From Planctomycetota bacterium (GTDB taxonomy: Bacteria > Planctomycetota > UBA1135 > GCA-002686595), in assembly GCA_016795325.1 (NCBI GenBank), contig JAEUHY010000012.1:434001-498000 (forward strand): a DNA stretch of 64,000 nucleotides. Direction: 5' to 3'. Under the pieces are notes generated by a model, which was given only the letters and a program-made list of their open reading frames with translations, was not told where the DNA came from and searched no databases. The stretch's first letter is position 1. The number at the start of each line of letters is the position of its first letter. A program made the translations under genes and the position numbers. Shown here one piece after another: positions 53,313 to 63,018 of the stretch.

Positions 53313-55718
53313 TTGAACAAGCCGCCGCAACGTCCGGACGCTCCGCTCAGCTCGACACCGACGCTGGAGCGCCTGCTCGCCAGCTTGGCCGGGCAACTCG
53401 CCCGCCTCGCCTGGATGCAGGGTCTGGGCGCCGTGCTGGCCGTGCTGGCGCTGTGGCTGAGCTTCGCCTTCGTCGCCGACTACGCCCTGCAGGTGCCGCG
53501 CGGCGTGCGCTGGTTGCACCTGGGCGTGTGCTTCGCCGCGCCGCTGTTCGCGCTGTGGCGACTGGGCATCGCTCCGTGGCTGCGGCGCCCCGGCCGCGCG
53601 GGCCTCGCTGTGTTGCTCGAGCGCGAGCGACCTGAGTTGCGCCAGCTGTTCGTCAGCGCGGTGCAACTCCAGCACGCGCCGCCCGCCGACGCGCACCCCG
53701 AGTTGATCCAGCGCGTGATGCGCTCCGCGGAAATCGAAGCCGCCCGCACGAACCTCGCCGGAGTGCTCGACCCGCGCGCGCCGCGGCGTTGGCTCGCCGG
53801 CGGCGTGTGCACGGCCTTGGCCGTGTTCTTCGCCTCGCGCGCCTGGCCGGAATACGCGGCGATCTTCGGCGCACGCTTGTTCGGAGCGGACCAGCCCTGG
53901 CCGCAACTCACCCAGCTCGAGCTCGCGCTCGGCGCCGGGCTCGAGGCCGCACCGCTCGAAACGACCGCCAGCGGCGTGCGCGTGCGGCTGCCGCGCGGCA
54001 GCGACGCCCCGATCGTCGTGCGCGCGCTCGGCGAGCAGCCCGACGACGTGCGCCTGCACCTGGGCAACGAGAGCTCCGTGGCGCTGAGCGCGGGCGCCGA
54101 CGGGCTGTACCGAACGGTGCTGCGCGGCCTGCGCGAGGACGTGGCCCTGTCGGCCAGCGGCGGCGACGATCGCGACCGCGAGCCGACGCTCGAGATCGTG
54201 GTGCTCGAGCCGCCCGACATCGCGGGCTTGGCGCTGCGCATCCGACCGCCGGCCTACACCGGCCTCGCCGAACGTGTCGAGTTCGACCGCGACGTCGAAG
54301 TCCTCGCGGGTTCCTCGGTCGAGGTTGCGATCCGCCCCCAACCTGCGGACGCGCGCGGCAAGGTTCATCTGCTCCCCGCGGACGAGCGCCTCGAGCTCAC
54401 GCCCGTGCGCTTCCCGACGGCGCCGCCGAGCGCAACCGGTGAGGCTGCGTCCGACGGCGCGGCGCAGCCGGCCGAGAACAACGCGGACAGCGGCGCCCCC
54501 GACGCCTTGGGTTTCGCCCTCGTCGCCGTGAGTTCGCTGCGCTACCGCATCGAGCTCATCGACGACAGCGGACTGTCCAACCCCGACCCAGGCCTGTTCG
54601 CCATCCAGGTCGTGCGCGATGAACGCCCGCAGCTGGAGTGGCTCGCGCCCGCGCGCAACGAACTCGAGACGCTCCCGCGCGGAGCGGTGCGCCTGCTCGC
54701 GCGGGCCGACGACGATTTCGGCCTGCAGGGTGCGCAGTGGCGCGCCAAGCGCACGGGCGAGGCCGACGCGAGTTGGGCCGACCTCGCCCTCGGCGCGCTG
54801 CCGCAGGACGCGGAGGCCGCAGCGCGGCCCAACGCGCGCATCGCGGGAGTGCGCGTCGACGTCGCGACGCTCGCCGCCGCCGAACGCGCGCTGCAGCCTG
54901 GCGACCAACTCGAGTTCGAGTTGCGCGCCTTCGACACGCGGCCGCGCAGCGCCGACGGCGAGCTCGACCCCGCCGCCGTTGCGAGCGCCACGCCGCTGCG
55001 CGTGCGCATCGTCAGCGAAGAGGACTTCCTGCGGCGCCTCGGCGACCGACTGGCGCGCGTGCGCGCCCAGACGGCGGAGGCCGAGACGATCGCGCGCGAG
55101 CGGATGCGCCGCACGGGCGAGTTGCTCCGCACGCTGGAGGGCGACCAGGGACTGCCGAGCGCCAACGACACGACCGGGCTGGTCAGCGGCCAACGGCGAC
55201 TGCAGAGCGACCTGGACTCCCTGACGCGCGAACTCGCCAGCTGCGTCGAGAACGTGCTCTACGCGCGCCTGGACGAATCCGCAGCGCCCGCGCTGGCCGA
55301 CCTGGACGCGCGTTTGGCGCGCAGCTCGGCGCGGGCCTTCCCGGCGCAGGCCTGGCGCGAGTTCGCCGCGGCCGCGCGCGCCGGATCGGTGTTCACGCCC
55401 GGCGTCCCCGGACAGCTCACAGCGCTGCTCGAGCGCTCGCTCGCGCTCTCCGACGTGAGTTCCCCGCAGGCGATCGAGGCCCTGGAGCGCGCCACGCGCG
55501 CGGCGGAGCTCGACGGCGCTCACGGCGCGTTGTCGCAGGCGCTCGAAGCGCAGACCGCCGTCCACACCGGCCTGGTGGAGTTGCTCGAACAACTTGCCGA
55601 GTGGGACAACTTCCAAGCCGTCCTGACCCTGACCCGCGACATCCTCACACGGCAGAAAACCGTGCGCGACCGCACTCGCGACGCCTCGGGCGCCGATCCA
55701 AGGAGCGAACGTCGATGA
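53313..55718 (+). CDS. Large membrane protein, DUF4175-like
   Basis: The 801-residue product has two N-terminal membrane segments (about 38-57 and 67-86) and a third near 165-180. Long extracytoplasmic beta-rich and then coiled-coil parts follow. The stretch LRIRPPAYTGLAERVEF resembles the beta-domain of DUF4175/TIGR02302-like proteins. The last 250 residues are helical. The start is TTG at 53313, since no other start in frame precedes the first membrane segment. Its stop overlaps the next ATG (ATGA). I cannot assign a function. Confidence 0.68.
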   Translation: MNKPPQRPDAPLSSTPTLERLLASLAGQLARLAWMQGLGAVLAVLALWLSFAFVADYALQVPRGVRWLHLGVCFAAPLFALWRLGIAPWLRRPGRAGLAVLLERERPELRQLFVSAVQLQHAPPADAHPELIQRVMRSAEIEAARTNLAGVLDPRAPRRWLAGGVCTALAVFFASRAWPEYAAIFGARLFGADQPWPQLTQLELALGAGLEAAPLETTASGVRVRLPRGSDAPIVVRALGEQPDDVRLHLGNESSVALSAGADGLYRTVLRGLREDVALSASGGDDRDREPTLEIVVLEPPDIAGLALRIRPPAYTGLAERVEFDRDVEVLAGSSVEVAIRPQPADARGKVHLLPADERLELTPVRFPTAPPSATGEAASDGAAQPAENNADSGAPDALGFALVAVSSLRYRIELIDDSGLSNPDPGLFAIQVVRDERPQLEWLAPARNELETLPRGAVRLLARADDDFGLQGAQWRAKRTGEADASWADLALGALPQDAEAAARPNARIAGVRVDVATLAAAERALQPGDQLEFELRAFDTRPRSADGELDPAAVASATPLRVRIVSEEDFLRRLGDRLARVRAQTAEAETIARERMRRTGELLRTLEGDQGLPSANDTTGLVSGQRRLQSDLDSLTRELASCVENVLYARLDESAAPALADLDARLARSSARAFPAQAWREFAAAARAGSVFTPGVPGQLTALLERSLALSDVSSPQAIEALERATRAAELDGAHGALSQALEAQTAVHTGLVELLEQLAEWDNFQAVLTLTRDILTRQKTVRDRTRDASGADPRSERR

Positions 55719-58612
55719 CAGCCCGAACCCACAGCCGCCCCGCACTCGCAGCCCTCGCCCTGGGCTGCGCGCTGGCGCTGACGCCCTGCGCGCAGGCTCA
55801 GGATCGCGACGTGACGACGATCCTCGAGGAGCAAGAGCTGCTGCGCCGGCAGGTGCAGCGCCTGCGGCGCACCATCGAGGCCCTGATCCCGCGCCTGGAG
55901 CAGGAAGGGCGTCCGCGTGCGCTCGAGTTGCTCAAGGAAGGACTGCAGCTGTTGCAGGAGCGCTCCGAGGGCGCCGGCCGCCTCACGCTCGAGGAGCTGA
56001 TGGACAAGGTCCGCCAGGACGTTCAGTCCGGTCAGATCGCGACCTCGCTCGCCGCCCAGGAACAGATCATCAAGGACCTCGAGCGACTGCTGTCGGTGCT
56101 GCTCGACCGGCGCAACGTCGACGAACTCGGCAAGTCGATCGAGCAGCTCGAACAGATCCGCAAGGACCTCGGCGCGCTCGAGCAGCGCGAGAAGGACCTG
56201 ATCGCCAGGACCGAACAGTTGCGCGAGGAGTCGCGCACGCCCGAGCAGAAGCAGCTCGCGCAAACGCTCGAGCAGTTGGCGGCGCAACAGCGTGAGTTGC
56301 TCGAGCGCAACGAGCGCGCGGGGCGTCAGAGCGGAGCGCACGCGCTCGAACAGTTGACGCGCGAGTTGGAGCAGCTCGCGCAGCAGCAGGAGATCGACGC
56401 GCAAGTGCTCGAGAGCTGGAATCCGGAGGCTGCCCAGTCGCTCGAGCAGGCGGCGCAGGCGCTCGGTGAAGCGCGCCGCGCCCAGGCGCGCGAGGCGCGT
56501 TTGCGCGAAGCGGCCCGCAACCTGCGCGACGCCGCAGCGCGCGAGCGTGCGACGCCGAGCGATCCGAGCAGTTCGCCGAGTGCGGAACTCGAGGCGCAAG
56601 CCCAGCAGCAGCAGCGCGCCGCGCGCGCGTCCGAGGACGAAGCGGCCAAGAGCGCTGCGGGTGAGTTGCAAGCCGCGGCGCAGCGCTCCCGCGAAGCCGC
56701 GAACAACGCCGCAGCTCGCGAGGCCGCGGCGCAGGGCCACGAAGCGGCCGCTGCGCGGCTCGAACAACAAGCTGCAGCGCAGGCGGCGGCGGCCACGGCC
56801 GCGCAGCAGGAGGCGGCGAGCGCCGCCGAGCAGTCGGCCGCGCCCGCGGACCCGCAAGCTGCCGCTTCGCCCGCTCAGCAGGCGCTCGACGCGCTCAAGG
56901 CCGCGCTCGAGCGCGCGCAGGACGCGCAGCGCGGCGCCGGAGACGAACAAGCCGCTCGCGAAGCTGCGCGCGCCACCGACAACGCCGCGCGCGCGCTGCA
57001 GGAGGCCTTGGAACTCGAACAGCGCCTCGCGCCGGCGCTCGCCGGATCGCAGGCGGAAGCGGCGCAAACCGCGCAGCGCTTGGCGCGCGGCGTCGAAGCG
57101 CTTCCGGCGCCGGCTACACCCGGCGAGGCCCAGGCGCGTGAAGCGCTCGAGCAAGCCGCGGAGCAGATGAATGCCGCTGCGCGCGCGGCGCGCGAGCAGG
57201 ATGCAGCCGCCGCGGCGGAGGCCGCGCGCAAGGCGGAGCAGGCGCTGGCGCGGGCGAGAGAGGCCCTCGGCGGTGCGCAGAGCGCCCGCGAAAACGCCGC
57301 GCAGCCGCAATCGGCCTCGAGCCAAGCCTCACCGAGCGGCTCGCAGCAACTGGCGCAGGAGCAGGCACAGTTGGGCGCCTCCGCCCAGCAGGCGGCGCGC
57401 CAAGCGGAGCAGGCTGCGAGCGCGAGTCCGAGTTCCCAGGCCTCGTCGCCGTCGTCAGCGGCCGCCCAGAGCGCGCGCGAGCAGGCGCAACAGGCGCTCG
57501 AACGCGCGCAGCAGGCCATGGAGCGTGCGGCGGAGCAGCTGCAGTCCGGACGCTCGGCGTCCGCCGCTCAGTCGCAGCGCGAAGCCCTCGAAGAACTCGA
57601 GCGCGCACAGCAGTCCAACGACGCGGGAGTTCAGCCGAGCACGCCTCAAGCGCAGCAACAAGCCGAAGAGCTCGCGCGCGAGCAGGAGCGCATCCGCAAC
57701 GCCTTGCTCGAACTCGCCACGCGCAACAAGGAGCGCAAGAACGCCAAGCCCACGCCGTCGATCGAACAGGCGGCGCAATCCGCGCAGCAAGCCGAGTCGG
57801 CGCTCGAGAGCGGCGACCTCGAATCCGCGGAACAGAACGAAGAGCAGACCGAGCGCGAGATTCGCGAGGCGCAGCAGGAGTTGAAGGCGGAAGAGGAGCA
57901 GTACCAACGCCTGCGGCAGGAGGAAGTCCTGTTCCGCATCGGCGAGGAGTTGACGGCGCTGCTCGAAGCCGAGCGCGGCGCGCTCGCGGCGCTGCGCGAA
58001 GTGGACGGCTCGCGCGACGCGGAGAAGCTCTCGCGCGCCGAACGCCTGCGCCTGCGCCGCATCTCGGGCGAGTTGGTGCAGCACGCGACGCGCACCGGTG
58101 AGATCGCCACGGCGATCGAAGCCGAGAGCGCAGCGGTCTTCGCTCACGTGCTCCGCGAGGTGCGCCAGGATCTCGAACGTGTGTCGAGCGACATCGACGA
58201 AGTCGGCGGTCACCAGACGGGCGAACGTCCGCAGGCCCTGCTCGAAGACGCCATCGAAGCCACCGAGCGGGTGCTCGAGGCGCTGAAGTCCGAGCAGCAG
58301 CGCCGCCAGCAGGAACAGCAGCAGCAGCAACAGCAAGAGCAGCAGGATGGCCAGCAGCAGTCCAAGCAGGCGCTCGTGCCGGACGTGGCCGAATTGCGCC
58401 TGTTGCGGCTCATGGAAGTGGACACGCTGGACGCGCTGCGCCGCTTCGAAACGCTCTATCCGGACCTCAAGCCCGAGGACGCCGGCCCGGAGGTCCTCGA
58501 AGATCTCTTACGCTTGGCGGAGCGCCACGAACGCACGACCCGCTTGTTCGCACGTTTTCGAGCTAGGCTAGGCATCGACGGGCCCACGGCCCCGGGAGTC
58601 CAGAAACCATGA
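55715..58612 (+). CDS. Secreted 965-residue Ala/Gln/Glu-rich coiled-coil protein
   Basis: After a signal peptide (ALAALALGCALALTPCAQAQ) the protein is almost wholly predicted coiled coil. Residues 30-260 form Gln/Leu/Glu heptads (QLEQIRKDLGALEQREKDLI). A very Ala/Gln-rich section runs from about 260 to 660, then a charged section. A run of Gln with a few Glu lies at about 865-885 (58309-58360). The last 75 residues (LRLLRLMEVDTLDALRRFETL) look globular. The start has AAGGAG upstream and overlaps the previous stop; the stop overlaps the next start (ATGA). It could be a periplasmic spacer or fibre; the function is unknown. Confidence 0.78.
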   Translation: MTARTHSRPALAALALGCALALTPCAQAQDRDVTTILEEQELLRRQVQRLRRTIEALIPRLEQEGRPRALELLKEGLQLLQERSEGAGRLTLEELMDKVRQDVQSGQIATSLAAQEQIIKDLERLLSVLLDRRNVDELGKSIEQLEQIRKDLGALEQREKDLIARTEQLREESRTPEQKQLAQTLEQLAAQQRELLERNERAGRQSGAHALEQLTRELEQLAQQQEIDAQVLESWNPEAAQSLEQAAQALGEARRAQAREARLREAARNLRDAAARERATPSDPSSSPSAELEAQAQQQQRAARASEDEAAKSAAGELQAAAQRSREAANNAAAREAAAQGHEAAAARLEQQAAAQAAAATAAQQEAASAAEQSAAPADPQAAASPAQQALDALKAALERAQDAQRGAGDEQAAREAARATDNAARALQEALELEQRLAPALAGSQAEAAQTAQRLARGVEALPAPATPGEAQAREALEQAAEQMNAAARAAREQDAAAAAEAARKAEQALARAREALGGAQSARENAAQPQSASSQASPSGSQQLAQEQAQLGASAQQAARQAEQAASASPSSQASSPSSAAAQSAREQAQQALERAQQAMERAAEQLQSGRSASAAQSQREALEELERAQQSNDAGVQPSTPQAQQQAEELAREQERIRNALLELATRNKERKNAKPTPSIEQAAQSAQQAESALESGDLESAEQNEEQTEREIREAQQELKAEEEQYQRLRQEEVLFRIGEELTALLEAERGALAALREVDGSRDAEKLSRAERLRLRRISGELVQHATRTGEIATAIEAESAAVFAHVLREVRQDLERVSSDIDEVGGHQTGERPQALLEDAIEATERVLEALKSEQQRRQQEQQQQQQQEQQDGQQQSKQALVPDVAELRLLRLMEVDTLDALRRFETLYPDLKPEDAGPEVLEDLLRLAERHERTTRLFARFRARLGIDGPTAPGVQKP

Positions 58613-59403
58613 AACCTGCTCAGATCCTTCGCGTCACCTTGGCGGCCGCGGCCCTCGCTCTCGCGTCTCACGCGCGCCAGGACGGCGCAACGCCTACGCC
58701 GGAGCTGCCGCGCTTGCCCGAACTGGGCGGCGCCAACGATCCGCGCCAGGAGATGATCGAGTTGTTCCGCAAGGTCGAGACTCGGCTCGGCGAGATCGAC
58801 AAGCTGCTGTACGACGCGAGCGCAGGCGAACGCGCCCTGTCGGGCTCGTCGCTGGACAGCGGCATGGCCGAACTGCTCAAGAGCTCCAAGGGCAAGAGCG
58901 AAGAGGTGCTCGCCGGCATCGATCGGATCCTCGAGATCGCCCAGCAACAGGGCGGCACCTGCAGCTCCGGCATGAGCGGCGGATCCAAGCAGAAGAGCCC
59001 CAAGGGCTCGAACCCCGGCCAACCGTCGCAAGGTTCCGGCAGTGAGCCGCAGCAAGGCTCCCAGGGTCAGCAGGAGCGCGAAGCAACGCCGGAGCGCCCG
59101 GGCGGTCAAAAGCCCGCGCCGGACGGCAAGCAAGACGGTCAAGAGCCGGGTGACAAGCAGCAGGCGCAAGGCGGCCAGCCCAAGGGCAACCAGCGCAGCA
59201 ACGCCGAGCCTCAAAACAGCGTCGGTGGTCCGCCGCCCGGGCTCGAGACGGGGCGCGTCGATCCGACGCGCGACGCGGAGCGTTGGGGGGAGTTGCCGGA
59301 GCAGTACCGCGAGCTGTTCCGCACCGAAGGCGGCGGCGACCTGCCGCCCCAGTACCGCGACTGGATCGACGCCTACCACCGCCGCCTCAACCGGCGGCGC
59401 TAA
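58609..59403 (+). CDS. Small secreted protein with a Gly/Gln/Pro-rich linker
   Basis: The 264-residue product has a signal peptide (TLAAAALALASHARQ). A short helical domain follows (about 45-110, with KVETRLGEIDKLLYD). A low-complexity Ser/Gly/Gln/Pro/Lys linker runs from about 118 to 210. A C-terminal motif RWGELPEQYRELFRTEGGGD-PPQYRDWIDAYHRR ends it; LP-QYR appears twice. The closing motif recurs in planctomycete proteins next to long coiled-coil genes, as I recall. Its ATG overlaps the preceding stop (ATGA), which argues that the two proteins act together. Confidence 0.65.
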   Translation: MKPAQILRVTLAAAALALASHARQDGATPTPELPRLPELGGANDPRQEMIELFRKVETRLGEIDKLLYDASAGERALSGSSLDSGMAELLKSSKGKSEEVLAGIDRILEIAQQQGGTCSSGMSGGSKQKSPKGSNPGQPSQGSGSEPQQGSQGQQEREATPERPGGQKPAPDGKQDGQEPGDKQQAQGGQPKGNQRSNAEPQNSVGGPPPGLETGRVDPTRDAERWGELPEQYRELFRTEGGGDLPPQYRDWIDAYHRRLNRRR

Positions 59404-59462
59404 ACCCGCCGCCCTCCGGGCGTGCGAGGCTTCGCGCTTCCTTTCCCCCACGAGTCGCCTCC

Positions 59463-60638
59463 GTGTTCCGTCTGACGATCGCGGCGCTGGCTTGGGCCTG
59501 CGCCACCGTGTTGGGCGGGGCTGCACTCGTGGGCGTGCTCGCGCGGCCGACCTTCGCGGCCCGCGACGTGCGACGCAGCCATCCCTCCACTCCCGCGCCC
59601 GCACAGTCCACGCGGCCGTTGCCGCTCGACGCGCCGAGCGCAGTCCGTCCCCTCGACCCGTCGCTCCGCGCTTCTCTCGAGCGCGGTCTGCGCTTCCTGT
59701 CCGAGGCGCAGGCGCGTGCAGCGGACGGCGCGTTGCCCAAACTCGAAGGCGCCTCCGACGTGAGCGTGGCCGTGTCCGCCATCGGCGCGCTCGCCTTCAT
59801 GTCCGCAGGCTCGACGGCCGAGCGCGGCGAGTACGCGTCCCAAACCGCCAAGCTGATCGACTACCTCATCGCGCGCGCCGACACGAGCGGATCGGCGACC
59901 AACGGCTACATCTCGGCCGGCGCATCCGAGCCCACGGCGCGCATGCACGGCCACGGTTTCGCCGCCTTGGCGCTGGCGCAGGCCTACACCATGAGCCCGG
60001 GGGGCGCGCGCGGTGAACGGATCGCGCGCACGCTCGAAGCCGCGGTGCGCCGCGTGGAGGCCAGTCAGAGCGTCGAGGGCGGCTGGTACTACTCGCCGAT
60101 CGCGAACATCGAGGACGAGAACTCGGTCACGGTGATCCAGCTCCAGGCGTTGCGCGCCGCGCGCAACTGCGGGATCCGTGTCGCCCCGACCGTGATCAGC
60201 AAGGCCGTCGACTACATCCTGCGCTGCCAAAGCGACGACGGCTCGTTCCGCTACGCCCTCGGCCAGGATCAGAAGACGTCCGTAGCGCTCACTGCCGCTG
60301 GCTTGGCGACGCTGCACTCGGCGGGGATCTACGAAGGTCCCGCCGTGCAACGTGCGCACGACGCTCTCTGGCGCCGCTTGGTGGCGCGCGACGGAGGCAC
60401 GGAAGAGGCCGCGGACTTCCCCCACTACGAGCGGCTGTACGTGGCGATCGCGCTGTGGACCATGCCCGACCAGCGCGGGTTCACGCGCTGGTTCGACGGC
60501 GTCGCCGCCGAGTTGCTGCGCGACCAGCGCCCCGACGGCGGCTGGGGCGACGAGCGCTACGGCGCGTGCTACGCCACGGCCATGAACTGCCTGGTGCTCG
60601 CGATGCCCGACGGTCTGCTCCCGCTGTTCGAACGCTGA
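59463..60638 (+). CDS. Second secreted alpha/alpha-toroid protein
   Basis: The 391-residue product starts at GTG (59463) with a hydrophobic signal/anchor segment (IAALAWACATVLGGAALVGVL). Repeats such as LERGLRFLSEAQARAADGALP, RRVEASQSVEGGWYYSP, AVDYILRCQSDDGSFRYAL and LLRDQRPDGGWGDERYG belong to the prenyltransferase/squalene-oxidase-like class. QALRAARNCGIRVAPTVISKAVDYI closely parallels MALRAARNIGIRVPKSVIDRAAKY in the protein at 52124, so they are probable paralogues. No DxDD motif is present. It ends the operon-like run; an inverted repeat follows. Confidence 0.85.
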   Translation: MFRLTIAALAWACATVLGGAALVGVLARPTFAARDVRRSHPSTPAPAQSTRPLPLDAPSAVRPLDPSLRASLERGLRFLSEAQARAADGALPKLEGASDVSVAVSAIGALAFMSAGSTAERGEYASQTAKLIDYLIARADTSGSATNGYISAGASEPTARMHGHGFAALALAQAYTMSPGGARGERIARTLEAAVRRVEASQSVEGGWYYSPIANIEDENSVTVIQLQALRAARNCGIRVAPTVISKAVDYILRCQSDDGSFRYALGQDQKTSVALTAAGLATLHSAGIYEGPAVQRAHDALWRRLVARDGGTEEAADFPHYERLYVAIALWTMPDQRGFTRWFDGVAAELLRDQRPDGGWGDERYGACYATAMNCLVLAMPDGLLPLFER

Positions 60639-60639
60639 C

Positions 60640-60698
60640 GGTCGCAGTGCGCGCATCCGACTCCGCGCCTGCCGCGCGCCGTTCGCGCGCACACGACC
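60640..60698. terminator. Possible bidirectional terminator at the end of the MoxR cluster
   Basis: GGTCG/CGACC and GTGCGCGC/GCGCGCAC form an interrupted 13-bp inverted repeat (60640-60654 with 60685-60698) around a 30-nt loop, between convergent genes. The loop is long and no T-tract is present. Confidence 0.4.
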
Positions 60699-60702
60699 AC
60701 GT

Positions 60703-61224
60703 TCAGTGCGCCGCCGATTCGTCGAGGTACAGGCGGATCTTGCGCGCGTAGTCCGCCGCGCTGCGTCGGATCGCTTCGACATCGGCGTCGCTCAGCGTGC
60801 GCACGATGCGCGCCGGAAGTCCGACGAGCAGCGACCGCGGCGGCGCGACGAAACGCTCCTTGACCACGGCGCCGGCGGCGACGAGGCACTCGTCGCCGAT
60901 CACGCAGCCGCCCAGCAGGATCGCACCCATCCCGATCAGGCAGCGGTCTCCCACCTGGGCGCCGTGCAGGATCGCGCGATGGCCGACCGTGCAGTCCTCG
61001 CCGATCACGTTCGGCACGCCCGTGTCGGCGTGCACCATCGTGAGGTCCTGGATGTTCGTTCCGCGGCCCACGCGGAGCGGTGCGTCATCCCCGCGCAGCA
61101 CGCAGCCGAACCACACGCCCACCTCGGGCCCCAGCGTCACGTCGCCGGTGACGACAGCGTTGTGCGCGACGAAGGCGCCGCCTTCGACGGGTCGGAACAG
61201 GCCGCGGCGAGGAAATTGAGTCAT
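60703..61224 (-). CDS. Gamma-carbonic anhydrase-like hexapeptide protein
   Basis: The 173-residue product is a left-handed beta-helix with regular hexapeptide repeats (VGVWFGCVLRGDDAPLRVG, IGEDCTVGHRAILHGAQVG, LIGMGAILLGGCVIG). Three histidines (MVHAD, VGHRA and ILHG) occupy the metal-ligand positions of the gamma class. Members may be carbonic anhydrases or cofactor-binding relatives, so activity is not proven. The YrdA/PaaY-type length fits. It follows the CPBP gene by 21 bp. Confidence 0.88.
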   Translation of the reverse strand: MTQFPRRGLFRPVEGGAFVAHNAVVTGDVTLGPEVGVWFGCVLRGDDAPLRVGRGTNIQDLTMVHADTGVPNVIGEDCTVGHRAILHGAQVGDRCLIGMGAILLGGCVIGDECLVAAGAVVKERFVAPPRSLLVGLPARIVRTLSDADVEAIRRSAADYARKIRLYLDESAAH

Positions 61225-61245
61225 GACGATTCGCGGGTGCGCGGA

Positions 61246-62082
61246 CTAACCCGGCGTCGACGCGACGAGCAGCAGCGTCAGGCCGTTGTGCACGGCGTGG
61301 ACGACGACCGGCGCCGCCAAGCGCTGGGTGCGGAGCATGGTGGCGCCCAGGACGATGCCCAGCGCGAAGATCGGGAAGAAGGACGCCAGGTTCGCGTGCG
61401 CCGCAGCGAACAGCAGTGCGGTCACCAGCACGCCGCCCCGGTCGCCGAGATTCTGGACGAGCAGCGGCTGGAGGAACGAACGGAACAGCAGTTCTTCGAT
61501 CAGCGGCGCCACGACGACGGCGAGCACGGCGAACAGCGCCAGTTCAGCGCCCGCGAGTCCGCTCGCGTAGTCCGCGAGCGCCTGGACCTTGAACTCCAAG
61601 CCGCTGTGTTCAATCGCAAAGCGCGCGAGGATCTGCAGTCCGAGCAGCCCCGGCACGGCGCACACGTAGCCGATCAGTCCGGACACAATCGCGGTGCCCG
61701 ATCCGGCGCCCCGCAGTCCCAGGGAGCGCCAGCCGTCGGGATCGAGCTGTCCCGCGAGCGCGACGATCAGCGCGACGGTCGGCAGGAGGAGCGCGCACTG
61801 CAGCGCGAGCGTGTGCAGCGTGTCGAGCGGCGCGAGATCGAGCGCCTGCGCGAGCGGGCCGGCCGTGGCGAGCGCGGCGGCGGAGAGCAGCAACGCAAGC
61901 GCCACGTGGGAGAAGCCCCAGCGCGCGAAGAACACGTTGCGGCCGGGATGCACCACGCGGGCGAGCCGCACCGCGAGCGGCGCGAGCGCGAGCGCGAAGG
62001 CCGTCAAGGCGAGCGCCTGCGCGGCGGCCGCGTTGCTCAGCGGAGCGGAGATGCCGCCATCGCTCGGGGACGTCTGCAGCAT
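61246..62082 (-). CDS. CPBP-family intramembrane metalloprotease
   Basis: The 278-residue product has about eight hydrophobic segments. The three family motifs are present: PLIEELLFRSFLQPLL (EExxxR), FAAAHANLASFFPIFALG (FxxxH) and VVHAVHNGL (HxxxN). These form the metal site of Rce1/CAAX-type proteases. The substrate is unknown. I use the ATG at 62082, 19 bp after thiG; a GTG four codons upstream is also possible. The gene is in the thiS-thiG-CPBP-carbonic anhydrase run. Confidence 0.87.
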   Translation of the reverse strand: MLQTSPSDGGISAPLSNAAAAQALALTAFALALAPLAVRLARVVHPGRNVFFARWGFSHVALALLLSAAALATAGPLAQALDLAPLDTLHTLALQCALLLPTVALIVALAGQLDPDGWRSLGLRGAGSGTAIVSGLIGYVCAVPGLLGLQILARFAIEHSGLEFKVQALADYASGLAGAELALFAVLAVVVAPLIEELLFRSFLQPLLVQNLGDRGGVLVTALLFAAAHANLASFFPIFALGIVLGATMLRTQRLAAPVVVHAVHNGLTLLLVASTPG

Positions 62083-62101
62083 TTCAGCGATCACGGACGG
62101 C

Positions 62102-62935
62102 TCAGGCTTTCGCGCCAAGGACGCCGCCCGCCGCGCCGCCGATGACACCCTCGAGCGGTGAGGATGCGTTGGCGTACAAGCGGCGCTCGATACGGCCGGC
62201 GAGGAACGCGTTGCGGCCCGCGCGGCATGCGTCGCGCATCGCCGCCGCCATGCGCAACGGATCGCGCGCCAGAGCGACCGCGCTGTTGAGCAGCACGCCC
62301 GCGACGCCCAGTTCCATGGCCGCCGCTACGTCCGACGCGGTTCCCACGCCGGCGTCGACGATCACCGGTTTGTCGATCAGTTCGAGCAAGATGCGGATCG
62401 CGTTGGGGTTGAGCACGCCCTGGCCCGAGCCGATCGGAGAGCCTGCGGGCATCACGCTCGCGACGCCGATCTCGGCCAGGCGCACGCCCAGGCGCGGGTC
62501 GTCGGAGCAGTAGCACAGCACATCGAAACCTTGCGCGACGAGTTCGCGCGCGGCTTCCAGCGTGCCGATGGGATCGGGCAAGAGCGTGCGCGGATCGCCG
62601 AGCACCTCGAGCTTGACCCACGTCGAACCGAGCAATTCGCGCGCGAGTTCGGCAGTGCGGATGGCCGTCTTGGCGTCGTAGCAGCCCGCGGTGTTCGGAA
62701 GGATCTGGTAGCGCGAGCGGTCGATGTAGTCGAGCAACGAGGGCTCGCCGCGGCCCAGGTTGACGCGCCGGACGGCGACCGTGACGCAGTCGGTTCCGCT
62801 GAGCGCGAGCGCATCGCGCATCAACTCGTTCGTCGCGTATTTGCCGGTGCCGACGAGCAGGCGGGAGCGCAGGGTGGTGCGACCCACCACGAGCGGCGCG
62901 TCGACGGGCTCGGTGCTGGAGGTGGCGGGATTCAT
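62102..62935 (-). CDS. thiG: Thiazole synthase
   Basis: The 277-residue TIM-barrel enzyme makes the thiazole phosphate of thiamine from DXP, dehydroglycine and ThiS thiocarboxylate. [19 protein letters not shown] opens the barrel. [16 protein letters not shown] contains the Schiff-base lysine. [16 protein letters not shown] and [20 protein letters not shown], then [14 protein letters not shown], are phosphate-binding segments. The ATG at 62935 follows thiS by 83 bp. The last residues ([16 protein letters not shown]) extend slightly beyond the typical end. Confidence 0.95.
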   Translation of the reverse strand: MNPATSSTEPVDAPLVVGRTTLRSRLLVGTGKYATNELMRDALALSGTDCVTVAVRRVNLGRGEPSLLDYIDRSRYQILPNTAGCYDAKTAIRTAELARELLGSTWVKLEVLGDPRTLLPDPIGTLEAARELVAQGFDVLCYCSDDPRLGVRLAEIGVASVMPAGSPIGSGQGVLNPNAIRILLELIDKPVIVDAGVGTASDVAAAMELGVAGVLLNSAVALARDPLRMAAAMRDACRAGRNAFLAGRIERRLYANASSPLEGVIGGAAGGVLGAKA

Positions 62936-63018
62936 CGTTGCTTGGTCCACGTTGCTCGGACCCGCGTCGCGCGGTCCGGGTTGATGGGTCCAGGTCGTCT
63001 GGCCTGCGGGCGTGCGCC

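Noticed and set aside
62957..62978. CGGACC-N10-GGTCCG inverted repeat between thiS and thiG
   Set aside because: Only a 6-bp stem in GC-rich sequence with no T-tract or known regulator match; likely chance.
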